Positions 16,924-25,911 of a stretch of DNA of 64,000 bases are shown here, in pieces; within the stretch, counting starts at the first letter, position 1; every line of letters starts with the position of its first letter. The translations under genes and the position numbers were made by a program. Source of the DNA: an uncultured Collinsella sp. (lineage in GTDB: Bacteria > Actinomycetota > Coriobacteriia > Coriobacteriales > Coriobacteriaceae); the NCBI GenBank assembly GCA_900539035.1, contig UQAU01000003.1:1-64000 (forward strand). The letters run 5' to 3'. The notes under the pieces were generated by a model. The model was not told the origin of the DNA and searched no databases. It saw only the letters and a program-made list of their open reading frames with translations.

Positions 16924-17736
16924 TTACATCACGTTTCCGCCAGCCCGCATCGCCGTTCGCGCGCGGGCGCGCACGATACGAGAGACGGTACTTTTGCCAA
17001 TCCCGGTATACCGCTCAATCTGGCGCACCGTAAAGCCGGCATTGTTCAATCCAACAATAACGGTATCGCGCTGCGCCGGCGGTGCAGTTTTAACCCCATT
17101 GAGCGGAACCCCGAGGCTCTTCGCCATCTTGTCGGCAAAGGCGTGGCGTTCCCACTCCGTCTCTTTCATATCGCACAGCGCTGGCTCACTGCCGGCGGGC
17201 GTCGAAAGCGAATAGGCAATAAAGCCCTCGGCAGAGCCAAAAAGCTCAAGCACGCAAGAAGGATCAGAAAATCCCCTCGCGGCATCGGCCGCATCACCGT
17301 CGTAAGCGCGTAGATGTTCCGGAAAGCTGCTCCAGGGATAACGCTCGATTAGGCCAACGCCCGCCTCCTGCGGATCGGCGTGTACGGAGCGAATAGCCTC
17401 CATCACCTGCCAGTCGGTATCGAGCGAGCGCCGGTCAAAACGGTTCTGGAACAGATGGCCTGTGCGCCCCGTGCGTTTATTGAACCGCCGCGCGTACGTC
17501 AAAAGCAGCCGGTGCATCGCCGCGCTCATCCTGTCCTCGTAATCTGCAAGCACCAAATGCACGTGATTGCCCATAAGGCACCAGGCGATAACCGTCACAC
17601 CCTCCTCGCGGCAGCACGCGCGCATCAGCTCCAAAAACTCCCACCGGTCTTCATCGCCCTCAAAGATGAGCTGCTTGCCCGTACCGCGGGCACAGACATG
17701 GTAAAAGCCGGTAACCGTTCTCCAAACGCGCTGCAT
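16924..17736 (-). CDS. REP-associated tyrosine transposase-like protein (RAYT, Y1_Tnp family)
   Basis: A 270-residue protein of the IS200/REP-associated transposase superfamily. The HUH pair is intact (GNHVHLVL near residue 58) and the family-specific GHLFQNRF and YPWSSF segments are present. The motif that normally carries the nucleophilic Tyr (RYIHxNP) reads RSVHADP here, so the catalytic Tyr seems to be missing. The C-terminus has a helix-turn-helix (GFTVRQIERYTGIGKSTVSRIV). Start ATG 17736 has GAAGGGAG upstream; the longer reading to 17949 adds unrelated residues. RAYTs are single-copy proteins thought to move short palindromic repeats; several hairpin families in this window are candidate partners. 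Confidence 0.85.
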   Translation of the reverse strand: MQRVWRTVTGFYHVCARGTGKQLIFEGDEDRWEFLELMRACCREEGVTVIAWCLMGNHVHLVLADYEDRMSAAMHRLLLTYARRFNKRTGRTGHLFQNRFDRRSLDTDWQVMEAIRSVHADPQEAGVGLIERYPWSSFPEHLRAYDGDAADAARGFSDPSCVLELFGSAEGFIAYSLSTPAGSEPALCDMKETEWERHAFADKMAKSLGVPLNGVKTAPPAQRDTVIVGLNNAGFTVRQIERYTGIGKSTVSRIVRARARTAMRAGGNVM

Positions 17737-18139
17737 GGCGCTCCCTTCGCCGGGATCTGCTTGCCATCCAATACAGCACGATTGAAGCGTGCCATCAAAA
17801 CATTCACGCAAAACAATTCGCTCGCGCGGCCAAAGGCAGTAATCAGGCGGCGAACGGCACCGTTGCAACAGGTCAACCCCCGCAATGCTTACAAGAGCTG
17901 ACCAATAGCTTGCCAAAGACGGACCCCCTCTACGGAAGTTCACGACCACAGAACATAGAGTTAAACCGTTTCAATTAAAACTTCCGGACTTCTCGCTACG
18001 AAAACTGAGCCGTTCGCCGAATATTCCGTGCATTTCGCGGTATTATAGAGGCTGCATGTCATGTCCCTTTCGAAGGGTCGCCCGGCAATCGCCAGCCACG
18101 ACCCCCAGACGGGACGCCAACACGATAGAGAGGAGAGGC

Positions 18140-18874
18140 ATGCAGTACTCACAGGAAGTGGAGAACATGTGCCCCGTTGCCAAGGGTGCATACCACGGCC
18201 CCGCACCCATCCCCGAGGAGGGCAAGTGGGTCCAGGCTAAGGAGATTTCCGACATCTCCGGTCTTACGCACGGTGTGGGTTGGTGCGCACCTCAGCAGGG
18301 CGCCTGCAAGCTCACGCTGAACGTCAAGGACGGCATCATCGAGGAGGCCCTCGTTGAGACCATCGGCTGCTCGGGCATGACCCACTCCGCCGCCATGGCT
18401 TCCGAGATCCTTCCCGGTAAGACCATCCTCGAGGCCCTCAACACCGACCTCGTCTGCGACGCCATCAACGTTGCTATGCGCGAGATCTTCCTGCAGATCG
18501 TTTACGGCCGCAGCCAGACCGCGTTCTCCGAGGGCGGCCTGCCCGTGGGCGCCTCCCTCGACGACCTCGGCAAGGGCCTTCGCTCTCAGGTCGGCACCAT
18601 GTTCGGCACCAAGGCCAAGGGCGCTCGTTACCTCGAGCTCGCTCAGGGCTACGTCACCCGCATGGCTCTCAACGACAAGAACGAGATCATCGCATTCGAG
18701 TTCCTGAACCTCGGCAAGTTCACCGACGCCGTCAAGGCCGGCAAGACCCCCGAGGAGGCCATCGCTGGCGCTATGGGCCACTATGGTCAGTGGGAGAACG
18801 CTGCCAAGTACATCGACCCGCGCACCGACGAGGAGACTCACTCCGTCGCCAGCGTGTTCCCGGTTCACGAGTAG
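18140..18874 (+). CDS. NifU/IscU-like Fe-S scaffold domain protein paired with GGGtGRT protein
   Basis: A 244-residue protein with an IscU/NifU N-terminal-like domain: GWCAPQQGACKLTLNVKDG and TIGCSGMTHSAAMAS carry Cys residues in the positions where scaffold proteins bind a cluster. It is annotated in many anaerobes as an iron-sulfur cluster assembly scaffold preceding a GGGtGRT protein. Start ATG 18140 has GAGAGGAGAGG just upstream; the frame is open to 18056 but that leader holds the promoter. The next gene starts 18 bases after the stop, so they form a two-gene operon. Actual function is not established. Confidence 0.82.
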   Translation: MQYSQEVENMCPVAKGAYHGPAPIPEEGKWVQAKEISDISGLTHGVGWCAPQQGACKLTLNVKDGIIEEALVETIGCSGMTHSAAMASEILPGKTILEALNTDLVCDAINVAMREIFLQIVYGRSQTAFSEGGLPVGASLDDLGKGLRSQVGTMFGTKAKGARYLELAQGYVTRMALNDKNEIIAFEFLNLGKFTDAVKAGKTPEEAIAGAMGHYGQWENAAKYIDPRTDEETHSVASVFPVHE

Positions 18875-18892
18875 AAAGGGAGGGAAATAACT

Positions 18893-19897
18893 ATGACTGT
18901 TACGTTCGAAGGTTACGAGCGCCGCGCTGACAAGATCAACAAGTGCCTCGCCGACAACGGCATCGCCTCCCTCGAGGAAGCTCTGCAGATCTGCACCGAC
19001 AAGGGCTTCAACCCGCGTGAGATCGTCAACAACACCCAGTCCATCGCCTTCCAGAACGCCGAGTGGGCCTACACCCTCGGTTGCGCTCTCGCTGTCAAGC
19101 GTGGCGCCAAGTCCGCTTCTGAGGCTGCCGCCATCATCGGCGAGGGCATCCAGGCCTTCACCGTTCCCGGCTCCGTCGCCGAGGAACGCAAGGTCGGTCT
19201 GGGCCACGGCAACCTGGGCGCCATGCTGCTCTCCGACGACACCGAGTGCTTCGCCTTCCTGGCCGGTCACGAGTCCTTCGCTGCCGCTGAGGGTGCTATC
19301 GGCCTGGCTCTGAACGCCAACAAGGCTCGCAAGAAGCCGCTGCGCGTCATCCTCAACGGTCTGGGCAAGGACGCTGCTCAGATCATCGCCCGCATCAACG
19401 GCTTCACCTACGTGAAGACCCAGTTCGACTACTTCACGGGCGAGCTCAAGGTCGTCGAGACCATCCCCTACTCCGATGGTCCCCGCGCCGCCGTCAACTG
19501 CTACGGCGCCGACGACGTCCGCGAGGGCGTTGCCATCATGTGGCACGAGAACGTCGACATCTCGATCACCGGTAACTCCACCAACCCCACGCGCTTCCAG
19601 CACCCCGTCGCCGGCACCTACAAGAAGGAGCGCCTCGAGGCTGGCAAGAAGTACTTCTCCGTCGCTTCTGGTGGCGGCACTGGCCGTACCCTGCACCCGG
19701 ACAACATGGGCGCCGGCCCTGCCTCTTACGGCATGACCGACACCATGGGCCGCATGCACTCCGACGCCCAGTTCGCCGGTTCTTCCTCCGTGCCTGCGCA
19801 CGTCGACATGATGGGTCTCATCGGCATGGGCAACAACCCCATGGTCGGTGCCACCGTCGCCTGCGCTGTCGCCGTCGAGGAGGCCCTCAAGGCCTAA
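18893..19897 (+). CDS. GGGtGRT family protein (PF14057)
   Basis: 334 residues. The family-naming motif SGGGTGRTLHPDNMGAGP is present near residue 260, followed by the conserved GMTDTMGRMHSDAQFAGSSSVPAHVDMMGL tail. The protein is cytoplasmic with no membrane segment. The family is found in anaerobes, nearly always next to a NifU-like scaffold as here, but its biochemical role is unknown. Codon use in both genes is strongly biased to the preferred codons, which suggests high expression. AAAGGGAGGGA precedes the start, and a strong terminator follows. Confidence 0.9.
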   Translation: MTVTFEGYERRADKINKCLADNGIASLEEALQICTDKGFNPREIVNNTQSIAFQNAEWAYTLGCALAVKRGAKSASEAAAIIGEGIQAFTVPGSVAEERKVGLGHGNLGAMLLSDDTECFAFLAGHESFAAAEGAIGLALNANKARKKPLRVILNGLGKDAAQIIARINGFTYVKTQFDYFTGELKVVETIPYSDGPRAAVNCYGADDVREGVAIMWHENVDISITGNSTNPTRFQHPVAGTYKKERLEAGKKYFSVASGGGTGRTLHPDNMGAGPASYGMTDTMGRMHSDAQFAGSSSVPAHVDMMGLIGMGNNPMVGATVACAVAVEEALKA

Positions 19898-19932
19898 TCG
19901 CGTCCACGCGATGCTCATATAGTTGAGCTTTG

Positions 19933-19965
19933 GAGCCGCTACCCACCCGGGTAGCGGCTCTTTTT
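19933..19965 (+). terminator. Intrinsic terminator after the GGGtGRT gene
   Basis: GAGCCGCTACC/GGTAGCGGCTC perfect 11-bp stem with loop CACCCG, then TTTTTGTTT. Confidence 0.93.
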
Positions 19966-20153
19966 GTTTGCGCTGTCGCAGGGTAGCTAATGCCGATATA
20001 TCAGTTGGGGAGAAATACAAGATGTGATGAGATGGAGCGTCAGAGCGTCCATGACGCCCACCTGCCATATTTGCCCTTTACCGATTTGCCGGGTCTTTGC
20101 GGCCCCATTGCCGATCACCCGTGGGACAATGCGCCGGACGAGAAAGGAATCCG

Positions 20154-21680
20154 ATGGAATCGACTGATGTACTGGTAATTGGATCTGGCATTGCGGGCCT
20201 TTGTGCCGCCATCGAAGCGGCACGCACGGGTGCAACCGTCACTGTGGCAAGCGCCGGCAAGACCATGAGTGGATCGAGCTTCTTCCCGGGTACCTGGGGC
20301 CTCGGCCTCATCGGTCCCGTCGACGAAGACGACGAGCAGGACCTCATCGACACCATCCTGGCCGTCGGCGGCGGCGTTGCCGACCCCGAACTCGTCCAAA
20401 CGTTCGTCCACGGCATTCCCCAAGCGATTGACTGGCTCGAGCAAGACCTGGGCGTTGAGCTCCAGCGTCCGCAAAGCGCCAAGAGTGCTCAACAAAAGCA
20501 ATTTATCCCCTGCTTTGACCACAAGACACGCATGTGGCGCGGCCTCACCCGCAAGCCCCTTGAGGACGCTCTGACGACCTGGATCGAGTCGCTCGGCATT
20601 CGCCTGCTCCCCCGCCATGAGCTTATCGACCTTGTTGAGGACACGAACGGCAGAATAACCGGAACCGTACTCTACGACCTTACCGAAAATCGAATCGTGC
20701 CCTTTGCTGCCAAGGCCACGATCATCGCAGCCGGTGGCACAGGCGGCCTGTTCGAGCGCAGCCTTACGTCGGCTGATGTGCTCAGCTCCTCGCAGGCCAT
20801 CGCGCTGGCGCACGGCGCAAAACTTACTAATATAGAGTTCATGCAGATGATGCCCGGCTTCATCGAGCCCAGGCGTAACTTGGTCTTCAATGAGAAAACC
20901 TGGCGCTACGTACATGTAGACCAGCCGGTAGATATTGCCGACGACAAGCTGGACGACCTGCTCGAGCAGCGCTCTGGATATGGTCCCTTCACGTCACGCT
21001 TGGCCTCCCGCGCTATCGATCTCGTCATCGATCAGGCAGGTGCCGAAGGCCTGGCACTCCACTACGACTTCCCCCGCGAGGATGTCCCAGAGTTTGTGCA
21101 GAACTTTGCCACCTGGCTGCAAGACGAGCACGGCATCGCCCCGACTGACGAGATGCGCGTTGCGATGTATGCCCACGCCGCTAATGGCGGCATCAAGATC
21201 GATAAGACCGCGCACACGGGCGTTGAGGGCCTCTACGCTTGCGGCGAGGCGACAGGCGGCATGCACGGCGCCGACCGCATTGGTGGCTTATCAAGTGCCA
21301 ACGGCATCGTGTTCGGGCGCATCGCAGGCGCATCGGCAGCCCTTGCAGCGCAGAATGCACCTGAGGTGGCCCCGAAGGCGGATATCGACCTCCCCCACTA
21401 CGGCATTGCCACAACAGATGCCGAACGCCTGACACACGGCCTTAAACACACGATGAGCACCTATTGCATGATCAACCGAACCGAGACGGGCCTATCCAAG
21501 GCACTACACGATCTTGAGGGCTTGAAGACGGAGACAACGACCTTGAGCACACAGAAAGCTCAGGACAGCGAAATCGCAGCCCTCGCCCGCCTGCAATCGC
21601 AGATTCAACTAGCACAGGAAATGGTCAAAGCCATGCGCAAGCGAACCGAAAGCCTCGGATCGCACTATCGAACGGACTAA
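20154..21680 (+). CDS. FAD-dependent oxidoreductase, NadB/fumarate-reductase flavoprotein-like
   Basis: 508 residues. The N-terminal Rossmann motif is VLVIGSGIAGLCAAIEAARTG, the second FAD motif is AAGGTGGLF, and MHGADRIGGLSSANGIVFGRIAG near residue 375 matches the substrate/FAD segment of the succinate dehydrogenase, fumarate reductase and L-aspartate oxidase group. The C-terminus is helical as in NadB. No nadA or nadC, and no Fe-S or cytochrome subunit, lies nearby, so the substrate is open: L-aspartate, fumarate or a related acid. Start ATG 20154 follows AGAAAGGA; the frame upstream to 20097 is non-coding leader. Confidence 0.78.
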   Translation: MESTDVLVIGSGIAGLCAAIEAARTGATVTVASAGKTMSGSSFFPGTWGLGLIGPVDEDDEQDLIDTILAVGGGVADPELVQTFVHGIPQAIDWLEQDLGVELQRPQSAKSAQQKQFIPCFDHKTRMWRGLTRKPLEDALTTWIESLGIRLLPRHELIDLVEDTNGRITGTVLYDLTENRIVPFAAKATIIAAGGTGGLFERSLTSADVLSSSQAIALAHGAKLTNIEFMQMMPGFIEPRRNLVFNEKTWRYVHVDQPVDIADDKLDDLLEQRSGYGPFTSRLASRAIDLVIDQAGAEGLALHYDFPREDVPEFVQNFATWLQDEHGIAPTDEMRVAMYAHAANGGIKIDKTAHTGVEGLYACGEATGGMHGADRIGGLSSANGIVFGRIAGASAALAAQNAPEVAPKADIDLPHYGIATTDAERLTHGLKHTMSTYCMINRTETGLSKALHDLEGLKTETTTLSTQKAQDSEIAALARLQSQIQLAQEMVKAMRKRTESLGSHYRTD

Positions 21681-21841
21681 ACTGGACACCCATCTAAAGC
21701 AGAACACAACTAATCGATATCTATGGGCCCCGTGAGCTCGAGGTGGCACGGGGCCTATTCGTGTCCGCACGGCAGCGTATCCTAATTCTGAATACAGAGC
21801 GGGCAAAGCCCGCACAGACAATAGACCAGCGAGGAGGAGAT

Positions 21842-22666
21842 ATGGACAGTAGTGATATCGAGAAGTGGCGTGTCAAACTTGATAGCTACGCCAATGTGGA
21901 AGACGGCGTTGAGTATTGGCTCGCACGCGATTTAATGGAACCCATGGGGTACACTCGATGGGAGAACTTCGCCGAAGTTGTTAAGAGGGCAAAAGTCTCG
22001 TGCGAAACAAACAAAACTCCAGTTGATTCCCATTTTCGTGATACCACGAAAATGGTAACTGCCGGTGTCGCCGCTCGCGCGGTTAAAGACTACAAACTTA
22101 CGCGCTATGCATGCTATTTAATCGCACAGAACGGAGATTCAAACAAGCCAGAGATCGCGCTCGCCCAGGCATACTTTGCCGTGCAGACGCGCCGCCAAGA
22201 GCTCATAGAGCAGCGCTTCGCAGAGATTCAGCGCTTGCAGGCGCGCCACTCGCTATCCGATTCAGAGAAACAGCTCTCGGGTATTGCGTTCAAACGCGGC
22301 GTGGACTCCAAAGGATTCGCGATCATCAAGTCGAAGGGCGATGAGGCGTTATTCGGCGGCAGAAGCACGGCGGAAATGAAGCAGCAGCTCGGCGTACCCA
22401 AGAGCGCGGCATTGGCGGACAGGTTAGCCGATGTCCTCATCAAAGCAAAGGACCTTACGAACTCGATGACGGCCTTCAATGCCGAGGAACACGACCTGTA
22501 CGGCCTGGACCAGATCAAGCAAGAGCACGTCGAGAACAACACAAGCGTGCGTGGCAGCCTCATCGACCGCGGAATTGTCCCCGAGAACCTACCGCCTGCC
22601 GAGGATACAAAAAAAGCTCGAGCGTCGCGTGAAGGCAGACGAGAAGAAACTCAAGGAGGGTACTGA
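21842..22666 (+). CDS. dinD: DinD-like DNA-damage-inducible protein with frameshifted C-terminus
   Basis: 274 residues as read. It matches DinD: an N-terminal Bro-N/KilA-like part (VEYWLARDLMEPMGYTRWENF), YACYLIAQNGD, FAVQTRR, and a helical ALFGGRSTAEMKQQLG region. After EDTKK the reading continues ARASREGRREETQGGY, which is unlike the family. In the next frame the expected KKLERRVKADEKKLKEG appears and runs to a stop at 22703. The switch is at a run of seven A (22609-22615); one extra A explains it. RecA/DinI-type regulation of this family is known in E. coli; no clear SOS box is visible here. GGAGGAG precedes the ATG at 21842. Confidence 0.82.
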   Translation: MDSSDIEKWRVKLDSYANVEDGVEYWLARDLMEPMGYTRWENFAEVVKRAKVSCETNKTPVDSHFRDTTKMVTAGVAARAVKDYKLTRYACYLIAQNGDSNKPEIALAQAYFAVQTRRQELIEQRFAEIQRLQARHSLSDSEKQLSGIAFKRGVDSKGFAIIKSKGDEALFGGRSTAEMKQQLGVPKSAALADRLADVLIKAKDLTNSMTAFNAEEHDLYGLDQIKQEHVENNTSVRGSLIDRGIVPENLPPAEDTKKARASREGRREETQGGY

Positions 22667-22746
22667 CGGTATTACCGATCCCCAGGGTAGACTCGATCTG
22701 TGAAAGCGGCTGTGCCCCGACGGGTTCGACCCCATGCGAGGTCAAC

Positions 22747-22778
22747 AAAAAAGCGACCAGCTTAAGCCAGTCGCTTTA
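22747..22778 (-). terminator. Intrinsic terminator after tRNA-Lys
   Basis: AAAGCGACTGGCTTAAGCTGGTCGCTTT on the minus strand followed by TTTTTTG, just downstream of the tRNA-Lys 3' end. Confidence 0.85.
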
Positions 22779-22786
22779 ACATGCTT

Positions 22787-22862
22787 TGGTGGGCCGTCAG
22801 GGGGTCGAACCCTGGACCTTGGGATTAAGAGTCCCCTGCTCTACCAACTGAGCTAACGACCC
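22787..22862 (-). tRNA. tRNA-Lys(CTT)
   Basis: A full cloverleaf of 76 nt with an encoded CCA. The acceptor GGGTCGT pairs with ACGGCCC (one G-T), the anticodon loop is CTCTTAA giving CTT (codon AAG), and the T-loop is GGTTCGACCCC-like. First anticodon of a two-tRNA minus-strand cluster with tRNA-His. Confidence 0.96.
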
Positions 22863-22884
22863 GATATCAACACGAAGCAAGAAC

Positions 22885-22962
22885 TGGGGTGGGTAAAGGG
22901 ACTCGAACCCTCGACCTACGGGACCACAACCCGTCGCTCTAGCCAACTGAGCTACACCCACC
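22885..22962 (-). tRNA. tRNA-His(GTG)
   Basis: Cloverleaf with the anticodon loop TTGTGGT, anticodon GTG. The extra 5' G(-1) needed by HisRS is encoded and pairs with discriminator C73; CCA is encoded. It lies 22 bases upstream of tRNA-Lys and probably shares its transcript and terminator. Confidence 0.96.
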
Positions 22963-23126
22963 GTGTCCTGTGCGCTTCGCGCTCGACTATTATTGCAAGG
23001 AACGCCACGCGATGCAAGCCCCAATTTTCAAGAATTTTGAAAAGAGTTTTCGAGACCATTTCGAGCAAATCCCACCGGTTTCATAGGAGTAAACTTGCCC
23101 CACTGTAAATCCTCGAAAGGACCGTC

Positions 23127-24308
23127 ATGAAAGAACTCTCCAACCGCACGGCAAGATTTACCGATTCGGTCATCCGCCGCATGACACGCATCTCCAATAA
23201 GTACGGCGCTGTCAATCTCTCGCAGGGCTTCCCCGACTTCGATCCCCCGGCGCAGCTGCTCGATAGCCTCAGCGCCATCGCCAGCGACCCCAAGCCGCTC
23301 TATCACCAGTACTCCATTACCTGGGGCTCCCAGGCCATGCGTGAGGCGCTTGCCGCCAAGCAGGAGCATTTTATGGGCATGTCGGTAAACCCCAACGAGA
23401 ATATCGTAGTCACCTGCGGCTCCACCGAGGCCATGATGGCCGCCATGATGACGGTCACGAACCCCGGAGACAAGGTCGTCATCTTCTCGCCGTTCTACGA
23501 GAACTACGGCGCTGACACCATTCTCTCGGGTGCCGAGCCCATCTACGTGCCGCTCAACCCGCCCACATTCGACTTTGACCGCGAGACACTCGAGGCGGCC
23601 TTCCGCGACAACGACCCCAAGGCCATCGTCCTGTGCAACCCTTCCAACCCTTGCGGCAAGGTCTTTACGCGCGAGGAGCTCACCTTCATCGCCGACCTCT
23701 GCAAAAAGTACGACGCCTACTGCATTACCGACGAGGTATACGAGCACATCGTCTACGCGCCCCACGAGCACGTCTATATGGCCACGCTGCCCGGCATGTT
23801 TGAGCGCACCATCAGCTGCAGCTCGCTGTCCAAGACCTACTCCATCACCGGCTGGCGCCTGGGCTACACCATCGCCCCTGCCGAGATCACCGAGCGCATC
23901 AAGAAGGTCCACGACTTCCTCACCGTGGGTGCCGCCGCTCCCCTGCAGGAAGCCGTTGTCACCGCCCTCAACTTCGACGACAGCTATTACGATGAGGTCC
24001 TCGACCTCTACACCGCCAAACGCGACCTGTTCTGTCAGGGGCTCGATAGCATCGGTCTTGAGCATAACGTGCCGCAGGGCGCCTACTACGTCATGATGGA
24101 CATCTCTGAGTTTGGCTATGACAGCGACCTCGAATTCTGCGAGGACCTCGCATCCAAGGTGGGCGTGGGCGCCGTGCCCGGCTCGAGCTTCTTCCGCGAG
24201 CCCGTCAACCATCTGATTCGTTTCCACTTTGCCAAGCGGGACGAGACGCTTAACGCGGCACTGGAGAACCTCAAGTCGCTACGTGATAAAATCAAGCCGC
24301 GCGGGTAA
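23127..24308 (+). CDS. PLP-dependent class I aminotransferase
   Basis: 393 residues. The fold-type I aminotransferase motifs are complete: NLSQGFPDFDPP near the N-terminus, NPSNPCGKVFTREEL, ITDEVYEHIVY, and SLSKTYSITGWRLGY with the Schiff-base Lys; the RFHFA Arg binds the substrate carboxylate. Sequence style is that of aspartate/kynurenine-type aminotransferases (class I gamma/beta), so the substrate could be aspartate, an aromatic amino acid or cysteine conjugates. CGAAAGGACC precedes the ATG. It is a single-gene unit with its own terminator. Confidence 0.88.
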   Translation: MKELSNRTARFTDSVIRRMTRISNKYGAVNLSQGFPDFDPPAQLLDSLSAIASDPKPLYHQYSITWGSQAMREALAAKQEHFMGMSVNPNENIVVTCGSTEAMMAAMMTVTNPGDKVVIFSPFYENYGADTILSGAEPIYVPLNPPTFDFDRETLEAAFRDNDPKAIVLCNPSNPCGKVFTREELTFIADLCKKYDAYCITDEVYEHIVYAPHEHVYMATLPGMFERTISCSSLSKTYSITGWRLGYTIAPAEITERIKKVHDFLTVGAAAPLQEAVVTALNFDDSYYDEVLDLYTAKRDLFCQGLDSIGLEHNVPQGAYYVMMDISEFGYDSDLEFCEDLASKVGVGAVPGSSFFREPVNHLIRFHFAKRDETLNAALENLKSLRDKIKPRG

Positions 24309-24333
24309 GGACGGCCCGGCAACTAAAGCAACC

Positions 24334-24377
24334 AAAGAAGCCCCGCACCGCCCGCCACGTTGCGAGGCTTCTTTTTA
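24334..24377 (+). terminator. Intrinsic terminator after the aminotransferase gene
   Basis: AAGAAGCC...GGCTTCTT stem with a long GC-rich loop, followed by TTTTA. Confidence 0.8.
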
Positions 24378-24449
24378 TAGCGCTTTCTTAAATGGTTTAG
24401 AGCCCTATACTTTAGTCACGGAGCAACTCGTCCCAGAGAGAGGAATACT

Positions 24450-25340
24450 ATGGCAGAACAGCAGCTTATCGGAGCGCTCGAGGCCGGCGGCACCAAGATG
24501 GTCTGCGCCACGGGCTATGCAGACGGTACGGTCCTGGAGCGTGAGCAGATCGCGACCACGACCCCGCAGGAGACCGTTGAGGCCGTCAATGCATGGTTTG
24601 CCGACAAGGGCATCGCCGCGCTGGGCATCGGCGCCTTTGGCCCCACCGCAGTCAACCCTGCCTCGCCCCAATACGGCAAGATCCTGGAGACGCCCAAAAC
24701 GGCATGGCGCTACTTTGACCTGCTGGGCACTATCCAAAACGAGCTCAATATCCCCTGCGGCTACGACACCGACGTCAACGTCGCCTGCCTGGGCGAGGTC
24801 ACCTTTGGTTGCGCCCAGGGCCTCACGGACGTGGTCTACCTGACCATCGGTACCGGCGTGGGCGCCGGCGTGCTCTCGGGCGGTAAGCTCGTGCACGGCA
24901 TGATGCACCCCGAGGCCGGCCACATCCTGGTCACGCGCGACCCGCGCGACACCATCGGCGAGCATAGCGCCTGCCCCTTCCACGACAACTGCCTAGAGGG
25001 CCTCATCGCCGGTCCCGGCGTTAAAAAGCGCTGGGATGGCAAGAGCGCCGGAGACATGGCCGATGACCCGGAGGCCATGGACCTGCTCGCCGGCTATCTG
25101 GCACAAGCACTCATGACCTACACGCTGTGCTACGCGCCGCAAAAGATCATCATCGGCGGCGGCGTGGCCGACCACACCCCCATCGTGCCGCTCGCACGTA
25201 AAAAGTGCGCCGAGATGCTCAACGGCTATATCGTCACGCCCGAGGTCAACGACATCGATAACTACATCGTCAACAACAGCCTCGAGGGCAAGCAGGGCAT
25301 CATGGGTTGCCTGGCCCTGGGCGCACAGGCGCTTCAGTAG
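24450..25340 (+). CDS. ROK-family fructokinase
   Basis: 296 residues. The ATP-binding GALEAGGTKMVCATG, the EAGHILV motif and the zinc-site CPFHDNCLEGLIAGP (Cys/His cluster with the catalytic region) are those of ROK fructokinases (ScrK/GmuE type), which make fructose 6-phosphate from fructose. The IIIGGGVADH motif near the C-terminus completes the fold. GAGAGGAA precedes the ATG. No sugar transporter or regulator lies next to it, so it may serve free fructose from several sources. Confidence 0.9.
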   Translation: MAEQQLIGALEAGGTKMVCATGYADGTVLEREQIATTTPQETVEAVNAWFADKGIAALGIGAFGPTAVNPASPQYGKILETPKTAWRYFDLLGTIQNELNIPCGYDTDVNVACLGEVTFGCAQGLTDVVYLTIGTGVGAGVLSGGKLVHGMMHPEAGHILVTRDPRDTIGEHSACPFHDNCLEGLIAGPGVKKRWDGKSAGDMADDPEAMDLLAGYLAQALMTYTLCYAPQKIIIGGGVADHTPIVPLARKKCAEMLNGYIVTPEVNDIDNYIVNNSLEGKQGIMGCLALGAQALQ

Positions 25341-25422
25341 CAGACGCACCCACAGGGCGTGGCGCGCCCGGCAAATCCGACCTACAGAACGACGCCACCA
25401 CACCTCATATAAGCCCTCAAAT

Positions 25423-25469
25423 AAAAAAGGCCGCCTAGGACCAAACAATACGTCCTAGGCGGCCTTTTT
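25423..25469. terminator. Bidirectional terminator between fructokinase and VanZ genes
   Basis: AAAAAGGCCGCCTAGGAC/GTCCTAGGCGGCCTTTTT, an 18-bp perfect stem with A and T runs on both sides, serving both convergent genes. The TAG stop of the VanZ gene (25455-25457) lies inside the stem. Confidence 0.95.
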
Positions 25470-25904
25470 GGCGCACATCAGCGACCGTAAGATATATCGG
25501 AGCACAACGCCCGTTGCCGCTCCACAGCAGTCGATCATCACGTCGGTGATCATGCCGGCGCGTCCCGGCACAAAGAGCTGAATCGTCTCGTCGATCGAGG
25601 GAATCAGCAGCAGGAACACCGCCGCGGGCAGCAGCACGTCAAAGGTGCGCCGGCCCTCAAAATCAAAGGCGTGCGTTGCCAGGATGCCGAGCACCATATA
25701 CTCGGTAAAATGCGCGCACTTGCGAACAACAAAGTTGGTCACCCATTCATATGGAAGTCCCACGCTGTGCAGGAAACCGCGGATAGCTTCCATGACCGTT
25801 AGGCTCAGCGAGCCCGACCCCGAGCCGGGAACCAGCGAATTGCCCCAGATCAAGAGCGCCATCAGGCAGGTTACAACCGCCCATTTTCGATTGATCTTAA
25901 CCAT
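25455..25904 (-). CDS. VanZ-like membrane protein
   Basis: 149 residues with four hydrophobic segments. RKCAHFTEYMVLGIL and PSIDETIQLFVPGRAGMITDVMID are the two hallmark VanZ motifs (the H-F-x-E-Y and D-E-x-x-Q-x-F-x-x-G-R-x-x-x-x-D segments). VanZ gives low-level teicoplanin resistance in enterococci; the general function is unknown. It starts 8 bases after the stop of the 466-residue gene, whose end supplies GGAGG, so the two are one operon. Confidence 0.88.
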   Translation of the reverse strand: MVKINRKWAVVTCLMALLIWGNSLVPGSGSGSLSLTVMEAIRGFLHSVGLPYEWVTNFVVRKCAHFTEYMVLGILATHAFDFEGRRTFDVLLPAAVFLLLIPSIDETIQLFVPGRAGMITDVMIDCCGAATGVVLRYILRSLMCAKKAA

Positions 25905-25911
25905 GCAGAAG

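Noticed and set aside
22797..23024. A 75-codon minus-strand frame
   Set aside because: It lies across tRNA-Lys and tRNA-His, which explain the sequence.
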